Shown here piece after piece: positions 1 through 5,249 of a stretch of DNA of 11,443 nucleotides. Source of the stretch: a bacterium (GTDB lineage Bacteria; Spirochaetota; UBA4802; UBA5550); NCBI GenBank assembly GCA_024224995.1, contig JAAENB010000464.1, positions 1 through 11,443 of the forward strand. Direction: 5' to 3'. Each line of letters starts with the position of its first letter. Position 1 is the stretch's first letter. Under the pieces are notes generated by a model that saw only the letters and a program-made list of their open reading frames with translations, was not told the DNA's origin and ran no database searches. Made by a program: the position numbers and the translations under genes.

Positions 1-68
1 CGTTCCGGAATCATTACTGCCTGAACCAAATTAGCAGCTGACCCTGCCGGACCGGGCAATATAGCCAT
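1..68 (-). CDS. Possible 5' end of a gene leaving the left edge
   Basis: On the minus strand an ATG at 68-66 opens a frame that stays open to the window edge and reads MAILPGPAGSAANLVQAV and onward. The composition is protein-like, but only about 22 codons are visible and there is no convincing ribosome binding site upstream (only ACCGG). It would be divergent from the secreted-protein gene at 149. The plus strand in this stretch has stops in all frames. Weak call. Confidence 0.2.
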   Translation of the reverse strand, partial: MAILPGPAGSAANLVQAVMIPE

Positions 69-86
69 GAACCGGTAAAATTTTCT

Positions 87-123
87 TTACAAAAGATACT
101 AAAAATGTTACAAACATACTAAA
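87..123 (+). promoter_or_regulatory. 21-bp-spaced direct repeat upstream of the secreted-protein gene
   Basis: Two near-identical elements, TTACAAAAGATACTAAA at 87-103 and TTACAAACATACTAAA at 108-123, start 21 bp apart (about two helical turns) and end 15 bp before the ribosome binding site of the gene at 149. The spacing and position suit a regulator binding site or a duplicated promoter. No clean -35/-10 pair with normal spacing could be assigned. Confidence 0.3.
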
Positions 124-148
124 TTTTAATAAAGTACAGGAGGCTGCT

Positions 149-523
149 ATGAAAAAGTTTTTGGTATTGTTTTTTCTTCTTGCTTCTATTGGTGTTTTGT
201 TTGCCGGTTATACTTACTACGGTTATACTGTAACCATTAACCAATCTCCGGATGGTTCGGGCTGGGCCAGGGGTGTTTTGTCAACGGTACGAAATTCGTC
301 AAATACTGTTGAGTATATTAGCTGCGGGTATACCAGCAACGACTTTGTTTCTTGCTCTGCCCGAGATTCCAGCTACAATTTTGTGGCTGCCTGGACATCT
401 GATGCTTCAATGGCTAAAGTTGTTCAAGGAATGGGGGATAACACTTCAGTCTACTTTCAATTTGACAGTGCCGGTACACTGACCTATCTTTCCATCGAGC
501 GCAGTTCAAAGTATCTGCCCTGA
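149..523 (+). CDS. Small secreted or periplasmic hypothetical protein
   Basis: A 124-residue protein of unrecognised family. The start is well supported by AGGAGG at 138-143, five bases before the ATG. Residues 1-19 form a classical signal peptide: MKK, a hydrophobic run, then a likely signal peptidase I site after VLFA. The mature part is rich in Tyr, Ser and Thr, has two cysteines (about residues 59 and 69) that could form a disulfide, and appears beta-rich, with no transmembrane segment after the signal. It stands alone. A perfect hairpin lies 17 bp after the stop. No function is assigned; a small secreted structural or adhesive protein would be compatible. Confidence 0.75.
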   Translation: MKKFLVLFFLLASIGVLFAGYTYYGYTVTINQSPDGSGWARGVLSTVRNSSNTVEYISCGYTSNDFVSCSARDSSYNFVAAWTSDASMAKVVQGMGDNTSVYFQFDSAGTLTYLSIERSSKYLP

Positions 524-539
524 CAAACCAAACAAAAAA

Positions 540-565
540 ACCGGCTGTCGGCAAAGACAGCCGGT
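540..565. terminator. Perfect 10-bp hairpin, terminator-like
   Basis: Arms ACCGGCTGTC (540-549) and GACAGCCGGT (556-565) are perfectly complementary around a 6-nt loop. An A-run at 534-540 precedes it, so the canonical hairpin-plus-U-tract layout applies to minus-strand transcripts. On the plus strand it lies 17 bp after the stop of the secreted-protein gene but has no T-tract. It could act in both directions. Confidence 0.55.
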
Positions 566-610
566 GCAAACAGGGAGCGCCCTTTCCGGAATCCCTGAAA
601 AAACCAACCC

Positions 611-640
611 GTAAAGGCGTTGCACGCAACGTCTCTCTTT
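611..640. repeat. Short inverted repeat with CGTTGC/GCAACG core
   Basis: CGTTGC (618-623), a 2-nt centre, then GCAACG (626-631), flanked by GTAAAGG on the left and TCTCT on the right. The flanks partly extend the symmetry (AGG-type against TCT-type). From memory, similar GTAGAGACGTTGC-type palindromes are dispersed in many environmental bacterial genomes. It lies in the gene-free stretch 566-1100. Confidence 0.45.
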
Positions 641-700
641 CTCGGAAACCAGCCCTTTGCAGATGAAGGGGGAGAGTTTTTACAAAAAAGCCAATCTAAG

Positions 701-720
701 CCCGGGGTTTTAACCCCTGG
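701..720. repeat. GGGGTT/AACCCC hairpin
   Basis: GGGGTT (704-709), TT, then AACCCC (712-717), with outer CC/GG pairing around one mismatch. Ten-base string CCCCGGATAA follows at 736-745 and recurs exactly at 5059-5068 beside the 5' break of the PD40 fragment. Confidence 0.4.
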
Positions 721-792
721 GGCAGCAGAGCAGAACCCCGGATAATATCTTCGAGAACAGGCTCTGTTTATAAATTAGTTTCCCAGAGCTAT

Positions 793-842
793 GGGGATTT
801 CTCATAGCGTGGGGTTTCAACCCCACGTTATGAAGAAGGCCC
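793..842. repeat. About 50-bp imperfect palindrome centred on GGGGTT-TC-AACCCC
   Basis: The inner arms CGTGGGGTT (808-816) and AACCCCACG (819-827) pair perfectly around TC. Pairing continues outward with a G-T wobble through CATA/TATG and weakly to GGGG/CCC. The right-arm string GTTATGAAGAAGG (827-839) recurs exactly at 5043-5055, next to the lost 5' end of the PD40 gene, so this is a dispersed element rather than a single terminator. Confidence 0.5.
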
Positions 843-900
843 GCTTCTAGATTTTAGTTTCTTAAGAGTGCAGACCTGCGAGGTAATTCGGTACGCGTAC

Positions 901-920
901 GGGCAAGGCGTGCCGTGCCC
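901..920. repeat. GGGCA...TGCCC hairpin repeat
   Basis: GGGCAaGGC and GCCgTGCCC flank a GT centre, forming a 9-position stem with one mismatch. It is preceded by GTACGCGTAC, itself a 10-bp palindrome (891-900). It directly abuts the decayed reading frame at 938. The GGGCACGGC type of palindrome is, from memory, a common dispersed repeat in environmental genomes. Confidence 0.4.
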
Positions 921-937
921 TACACGGTTCAAGAGCC

Positions 938-1039
938 TATTCTGTAACAGGAAGTTCGCGCAACGAGAGTTATGTAATATCAAAAGATGCCAACGGAATA
1001 TGGGAGGTCTACTACAGTGAAAGATTGTACGGTTTTTGA
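938..1039 (+). pseudogene. C-terminal remnant of a possible immunity-type protein
   Basis: A frame with no usable start reads YSVTGSSRNESYVI, then SKDANGIWEVYYSERLYGF and a TGA at 1037-1039. The Trp-Glu-Val-Tyr-Tyr-Ser-Glu-Arg string resembles, from memory, the W-x-V-Y-Y-x-E-R-G strand of small immunity proteins of the Imm59 kind that flank polymorphic toxins. The usual following Gly is absent and the frame ends at once, so the gene is broken at both ends. Its left side runs into the hairpin repeat at 901-920. It lies 62 bp beyond the end of the immunity candidate, on the opposite strand. The family assignment is tentative; its character as a protein fragment is better supported than its identity. 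Confidence 0.4.
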
Positions 1040-1101
1040 AAATTGTCCCTGGCTTGTGCGACAGTCCCGCTGAATTATAAACCCGCGCTTTTAAAATCTA
1101 A

Positions 1102-1497
1102 CTATTTATTTATATCATTAATAACTATATCTAAAAGCTTGGAATGACCCTTAAATTTTTTTGTTACTTCTTTATATTTTTGCATTTGCTCATCATCCAA
1201 TGTCCAGTCACGCAATCCATCAATAATAATCTCAACTAAGTCACCTTTCGCATCTTTTAATATTTCCATAAACCTGTTAAATAAACTTGTTTGGGGCACT
1301 GAAATAAGGGATTCAATCAGACGGTTTCCGGCCTCTTCGTCGAGAGAAGGGATTTGATCAAAACAATCGTCAATCTTCCCTTTTTCACATATTTTTTCAA
1401 CATATTCACTAGCAACCTCAGAATAATAATCCCCCCATGCATCCATTCCAATATCTTCATCTGTTACAAGATCTATTAATTTATCTATTTCGGACAT
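1102..1497 (-). CDS. Candidate immunity protein for the upstream EndoU toxin
   Basis: A 131-residue, strongly acidic protein with no signal peptide or membrane segment. It is predicted cytoplasmic and mostly helical (SEIDKLIDLV, NRLIESLISV, LFNRFMEILKD and similar amphipathic runs), perhaps a short HEAT-like or helical bundle. The ATG at 1497 has AAGGAG seven bases upstream, and the gene starts 27 bp after the toxin stop, so the two are almost certainly one transcription unit. Position, small size, and acidic character opposite a basic nuclease are the hallmarks of polymorphic-toxin immunity proteins. I do not recognise the family. Immunity function is inferred from context only. Confidence 0.7.
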   Translation of the reverse strand: MSEIDKLIDLVTDEDIGMDAWGDYYSEVASEYVEKICEKGKIDDCFDQIPSLDEEAGNRLIESLISVPQTSLFNRFMEILKDAKGDLVEIIIDGLRDWTLDDEQMQKYKEVTKKFKGHSKLLDIVINDINK

Positions 1498-1524
1498 ATT
1501 AACTCCTTCTATTAAAAATTATTT

Positions 1525-3657
1525 TTATAGTGGGTAAGCACTAACAATTTTTCCACCTCTTAAAATTACTTCCATTAATATACCTCTTACTTTTCCTGTT
1601 AATTTTATAGCACCACCAGTGGCTTTGCTTGTCAAGGGATTATTTGCAACATCTTCAACAGCTTTAATGATAAATTTTTTAGACCAGCCTTTTGGAAAAA
1701 GTGTGGATGCAGGTGATTTTATTTTTGAAATTCTTCCATCAGGTAATTTCTTGATATATTTTATGATTTCACATGATGGATTTTTAGCGGATCTGCCAAT
1801 AATTTCTGTTACATACTCCGGATGGTCTATAATTCCTCTAAAGTGTCCCCCAATCACTTTCGTTTTTGCCGGATTTGATTGTTGGCCCCATAATATTTTA
1901 TGACTCATTTTTCTACTTACTTTATAAAGTTTTCCGGTTAACTTCATAAATATATGAGTAATCAGGTACTTGATCTTAAGTAGTATATCATCCAGTTTGC
2001 CCTTAAGCCCCTTAAAGAGTTTCGATTTTCCAAATGCTTGTATGGCCCCTCTTACTCCTTCAATAATCTTGCCAAAAAGAATTTTAAGCTTACTCAGCGC
2101 AAATTTAGCAGCTTTTATCCCCCTACCAACAGTTTTGCCAATAATACTTGTTACAGTTTTCATAGCGGCTTTAACCGGACCCCATGCGGCGCCAGCGCCG
2201 GAAGTAAGAATCGCGATTAGTACAACGAAGACAATAGAACCGGATACTTCTCCCATAATGCTGCCCAATTCTTTATCCATATCTTTTTTGTTTTCTTTAA
2301 AATATTTTACGAGTGATCCTGTAATCCCTCTGCCTGCTTTTTTTCCTATTTCCAGGTTGAAACTTGAAAATGATTTAAGGGTATCAATAAGAAGACTGGT
2401 TGCTTTACCGGCTTTTATATCTTCCAGTATTTTTTCAACTGTTTCTTTCCCTCCTTCTACTAAGCCGCCTTTTATACTATTAATTTGACTGGTAATACTC
2501 GCTAAATCTTTTGCTGAAAGTCCTGAAATTTTCCCTACCAGGTCTCCAATGAAATCGGCAGTTTTCCTGGCCATACCCGGGAGTTCGTAAAGGAGTATAA
2601 AATCACCAAAAAATCCTTTTAAGAATCCCCAAAAATAGGCTTTCATATATTCCCAGCTGGTTAGAGCTTTTGTTACATTTACTATTATTTTCCACAAATT
2701 TTTAACTTTTACTTCACTCATTCGCTGGAGAGAGCCGATTAACATTCCTTTCATGAATTTAGCCATAAAACCTAATCCGACTATAGGGACAAAATTGATG
2801 TCCGGAGTATGCTCAATCGTCCAGGCTAAAGCCCTTAAACTTCCTGAGTATATTGAATTACCAAAATCTGAATCTCGCTGCATTATACTGGCTGCGAAAC
2901 CATTCCCTTGCTGCACCACATGAGTCAACTCATGTGCCATAAGCCTCTTCCCTTTGGTCGTCTCGGGCGAGTACTCGCCCTTCGCAAAAAAGATATCCTT
3001 CCCTGTGGTAAAAGCCCTGGCATTGATAGCTTTACTCAGCTGATTGGCCTTATTGCCCGTATGAATACGTACACCGCTAAAATCACGGTTAAACCTGGCC
3101 TCATAATACCTGCGATCCTGAGAGGAGATAGGCTGCCCGCCCCCTTTCATATTCCGAATGCCCGACTCAACACCGGAATCAACCGCTACGGAGTATCCCG
3201 AAGATCTCTTGCGCTGAATAGCCAGGTTAAAGGACTTTGTTTGGATATCGGCATCGGACATGGAGATTACAGATTCTGCAACCCGGTCGGCTTCCTGCTC
3301 ATACACGTCATCGGGACTGCCGACCGTAAGTTTGGTCTGGACTTCTGCCTTTGCTCCTCGAAGCTCTGACCAGGTCGCGGGGGACTTTGCCTGTATCAGC
3401 TCCCCAATAACCTTTTTAGCATCTTCCTGTTGTGAATTGTTGATTTCTCTCTGTAAAAGGTCGGGCTGAATTACACCGGAAGTTATTAGATGTTCCACTC
3501 CCCTGTTCCCTATGGACCTTTGCAGTTGCATGATAAAATTAACCGTGGGATCGGCCTCAATCCGGGGCTTTGTCCTTTGTTGTGCCTTTCTTTGAATTTT
3601 TGACTTATCATTCTGTCTCACCGGCTTGTGAAGGCCGGTATTATTTTCGTTTTTCAT
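1525..3657 (-). CDS. DUF4157 polymorphic toxin with C-terminal EndoU-like RNase domain
   Basis: A 710-residue protein with no signal peptide. Residues about 35-60 (QLQRSIGNRGVEHLI) and 111-133 (TVGSPDDVYEQEADRVAESV) are motifs usually seen ahead of DUF4157. The DUF4157 domain spans about 163-252 with the zinc-metallopeptidase-like HELTH at 242-246. Residues 270-580 are helical and basic, with a hydrophobic membrane-like stretch near 471-499. The last 125 residues match the bacterial EndoU fold: SHKILWGQ (His586), GGHF (His605), a Lys-rich centre, STLFPKGWS (651-659), and the terminal strand KIVSAYP with Ser706 and Tyr708. EndoU toxins cut RNA, often tRNA. DUF4157 proteins are known cargo of contractile injection systems and other secretion routes. 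The ATG at 3657 has GGGAG upstream, and an immunity candidate follows. RNase activity is inferred from motifs. Confidence 0.85.
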   Translation of the reverse strand: MKNENNTGLHKPVRQNDKSKIQRKAQQRTKPRIEADPTVNFIMQLQRSIGNRGVEHLITSGVIQPDLLQREINNSQQEDAKKVIGELIQAKSPATWSELRGAKAEVQTKLTVGSPDDVYEQEADRVAESVISMSDADIQTKSFNLAIQRKRSSGYSVAVDSGVESGIRNMKGGGQPISSQDRRYYEARFNRDFSGVRIHTGNKANQLSKAINARAFTTGKDIFFAKGEYSPETTKGKRLMAHELTHVVQQGNGFAASIMQRDSDFGNSIYSGSLRALAWTIEHTPDINFVPIVGLGFMAKFMKGMLIGSLQRMSEVKVKNLWKIIVNVTKALTSWEYMKAYFWGFLKGFFGDFILLYELPGMARKTADFIGDLVGKISGLSAKDLASITSQINSIKGGLVEGGKETVEKILEDIKAGKATSLLIDTLKSFSSFNLEIGKKAGRGITGSLVKYFKENKKDMDKELGSIMGEVSGSIVFVVLIAILTSGAGAAWGPVKAAMKTVTSIIGKTVGRGIKAAKFALSKLKILFGKIIEGVRGAIQAFGKSKLFKGLKGKLDDILLKIKYLITHIFMKLTGKLYKVSRKMSHKILWGQQSNPAKTKVIGGHFRGIIDHPEYVTEIIGRSAKNPSCEIIKYIKKLPDGRISKIKSPASTLFPKGWSKKFIIKAVEDVANNPLTSKATGGAIKLTGKVRGILMEVILRGGKIVSAYPL

Positions 3658-3849
3658 GGCTCAACTCCCGGTATTATGATAAAAAAGGCGGCACAAAAGC
3701 ATCCCCCGTGATGATGTCCAATAAAGAACTGTTACTTGTGAAAAGGCAAACTTTCTATTTTATGAGTTTTGACTTATTTTTTTAGCTATGTATACACGTA
3801 TTACTACTCTTAATTTTAATGGATAATAATAGAAAAAGCAATAATTTTT

Positions 3850-3866
3850 TTTCCCAATATGGGAAA
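3850..3866. promoter_or_regulatory. Operator-like inverted repeat TTTCCC-N5-GGGAAA
   Basis: Perfect 6-bp arms at 3850-3855 and 3861-3866 around AATAT. It lies in the 3658-4088 gene-free stretch, just before a ribosome-binding-site-like AAAGGAAA and an 8-codon ORF. It may be an operator of a gene since lost. Otherwise this stretch is AT-rich with no intact gene. Confidence 0.3.
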
Positions 3867-3876
3867 GGAAATAAAG

Positions 3877-3903
3877 ATGTCTGTTAACTTTCACCCTCTT
3901 TAA
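3877..3903 (+). pseudogene. Eight-codon leader remnant ending in the palindrome
   Basis: ATG at 3877 follows AAAGGAAA at typical spacing and reads MSVNFHPL, then TAA at 3901-3903. The stop is supplied by the centre of the dispersed palindrome copy at 3892-3918. The normal ribosome binding site followed by an immediate stop suggests the start of a gene whose body was lost at the palindrome. It is very short, so the evidence is thin. Confidence 0.25.
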
Positions 3904-3918
3904 AAGAGCTCTGAGGTG
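3892..3918. repeat. Dispersed nested palindrome, copy A (left arm shortened)
   Basis: The right half AAAGAGCTCTGAGGTG is identical to the perfect copy at 9401-9431 through the terminal GGT. The left arm reads CACCCTCTTT, equal to the consensus left arm with TCAGAG deleted. The central TTTAAAA is retained. It lies upstream of the frameshifted ORF at 4089 and ends the mini-ORF at 3877. Confidence 0.75.
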
Positions 3919-4088
3919 CGGAATAAGAAAAAATTTGCCCTTTTATAAGTTAAAAATATACTTGTTATATAGAAGAAAAACAATTTAAATACTGGTAAAC
4001 CCTGGTAAATGAAGCGTATTTATTAAGTAAGGGCGCTTTTGATCCTGGGGAAAGAGATAGTGAAAAGTAAAGCATGTGAGGAAAATTT

Positions 4089-4423
4089 ATGAAGACAGAT
4101 AACCATACGAATATCCCGCTGGAACACGCGCGGCAGGCTCTGGCAGCTCTCAGGAATGATCAGGGGAATCCCACTGAAAAAGCCTGCGTCCTGGCCGGGC
4201 AGTTTGAAGCCCTGTTTGGCTGGCAGATCCCTTCGGAACTGCTGCCCTGGTTTGACCGGTATTTGACGGAGAACGATACTATCTATCTCGATAGTTTGAA
4301 GCTGCAAAAAGTCCTGAGGCCGGCTTTGGAGAAATTGACGCGTACGGGCTCCGGAGATTGTGCAAAGAGACGCAGCTTCACGCAAACGCGGAATATTTTG
4401 AACCCGGGCATCCTGCCCTGTAG
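4089..4423 (+). pseudogene. Small helical hypothetical protein, probably frameshifted at an A-run
   Basis: The start ATG at 4089 has GAGGA seven bases upstream. The first ~74 residues (PLEHARQALAALRND, FEALFGWQIPSELLPWF and similar) are protein-like. After the A-run at 4306-4310 the initial frame becomes Arg/Cys/Pro-rich and runs through the palindrome to a stop at 4494-4496, giving 135 residues. The -1 frame instead reads SPEAGFGEIDAYGLRRL and then CKETQLHANAEYFEPGHPAL, stopping at TAG 4421-4423, before the palindrome. One extra A would join both halves into about 111 residues. Causes may be real mutation, sequencing error in a homopolymer, or slippage. The family is not recognised. It is convergent with the PD40 fragment. 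Confidence 0.5.
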
Positions 4424-4443
4424 GGTGCCAGCTCCGTGGAGAG

Positions 4444-4476
4444 CACCTCAGAGCTCTTTAAAAGAGCTCCGGGGTG
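4444..4476. repeat. Dispersed nested palindrome, copy B
   Basis: The left arm CACCTCAGAGCTCTTT is intact, followed by the central A. The right arm AAAGAGCTCCGGGGTG carries two transitions relative to the perfect copy (TGAGG to CGGGG), leaving wobble pairing on one strand. It lies between the convergent ORF at 4089 and the PD40 fragment, and provides the stop codon of the latter. Confidence 0.85.
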
Positions 4477-5069
4477 GAGTCAGTATTAAAGGTTAACCTT
4501 GTTTGATTGCTCCCATCGGCATCCATTACATATATTTCATAATTGCCGTCACGATATGATTGAAACGCGATTTTGCCGGTATAATCTTTTGTTAAATTGA
4601 TAAAAAGGTGAGCGGGATCAACTTGTAACTCAAGAGCTTCTGCAGGTAGAGTATTTTCAGCGGCGCATGTAACGGTTAATTCAGATGAGGTTAATTTCCA
4701 GGTTGAAGTAGTTGTGTTAAATGTATTTATGGAAACATAAAAATTTACCGTTTCAACAACCTCAAAGCTAAAAGAAGAATAGCCAAAATCTTCCGGAGAA
4801 TGACCTTCGGCGGAAATAACTTGCGGAACAACTTTAGTCACTTGATCTTTAGCAACTGAAAAATCAAGAGGAAGGGGATCAAGAGCAAGGTAAACCAGGG
4901 ATGAACCTTCGAGCGGAGCAGCGTATACAATATCCGTACCATTCATAACAAGAAATTCGGTAAGTTTGTAATTGTAAATTTGCAGCGGAAGAGAAGATGA
5001 GATAAATTCGCCGTCAAAGTTGTAAATATCCGGTTTCAGCCTGTTATGAAGAAGGAAGCCCCGGATAAA
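4458..5069 (-). pseudogene. TolB/PD40-like beta-propeller fragment, broken at both ends
   Basis: The frame is open from 5069 to a TAA at 4458-4460. An ATG at 4946 gives 162 residues, but it lacks a ribosome binding site, and coding-like sequence continues upstream (PDIYNFDGEFISSSLPLQ). That implies a lost 5' end. Near the C-terminus KIAFQSYRDGNYEIYVMDAD followed by GSNQTRLTF is a canonical PD40 blade, as in TolB-type periplasmic propellers. The blade should continue with a P-x-W-S-P-D-G strand, but after DSTP the frame enters the palindrome and ends ELF-stop. The upstream break coincides with strings shared with 736-745 and 827-839. No signal peptide remains. It is probably a non-functional remnant of an envelope protein. 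Confidence 0.6.
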
Positions 5070-5098
5070 TTATCGTAATATACAGAGATCACTTATCT

Positions 5099-5239
5099 AT
5101 GGAAGACTCAATGGCCATGACAGGTATCGGTATCGAATTTACAACAAAATGTCAAAAGTGTGATAATGCAGCAACGGTCAATGCGGTGGTTATTGAAAAT
5201 TATCAGGCGGAGCCTCAGAGCTCTGTTTACGAACCCTGA
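5099..5239 (+). pseudogene. CxxC micro-ORF truncated in the palindrome
   Basis: A 46-residue frame, MEDSMAMTGIGIEFTTKCQK then CDNAATVNAVVIENYQ, looks like the amino-terminal half of a zinc-ribbon protein: one Cys-x-x-Cys is present and a second pair is expected further on. After NYQAE the frame passes into palindrome copy C and stops (PQSSVYEP, TGA at 5237-5239). No strong ribosome binding site is visible. Starts at 5099, 5111 or 5117 are all possible. It is divergent from the PD40 fragment. Either a truncated gene or a short chance frame; the protein-like composition favours the former. Confidence 0.35.
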
Positions 5240-5242
5240 GGC
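5212..5242. repeat. Dispersed nested palindrome, copy C (degenerate right half)
   Basis: The left half GCCTCAGAGCTCTG matches the consensus. The centre has diverged to TTTACGAAC, and the outer right arm CTGAGGC still pairs with GCCTCAG. It begins 8 bp beyond the stop of the DUF4914 gene (minus strand), where it could also serve as a transcription-ending hairpin. Confidence 0.65.
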
Positions 5243-5249
5243 GCTTAGG

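Noticed and set aside
414..629. 71-codon minus-strand ORF
   Set aside because: It runs through the hairpin at 540-565 and antisense to the secreted-protein gene, with no ribosome binding site; an antisense shadow.
1970..2488. 172-codon plus-strand ORF
   Set aside because: Antisense of the toxin gene; its Pro/Leu/Ser-rich composition is typical of a shadow frame.
2908..3369. 153-codon plus-strand ORF
   Set aside because: Antisense of the DUF4157 part of the toxin, whose domain motifs are clear on the minus strand.
1525..3657. Toxin as a metalloprotease because of HELTH
   Set aside because: The motif is part of DUF4157, probably a processing or delivery region; the C-terminal EndoU motifs better identify the toxic activity.
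4424..4496. C-terminal tail of the 135-residue ORF as real coding sequence
   Set aside because: It is translated palindrome and flank (APQSSLKELRG); the protein-like -1 frame stops at 4423.
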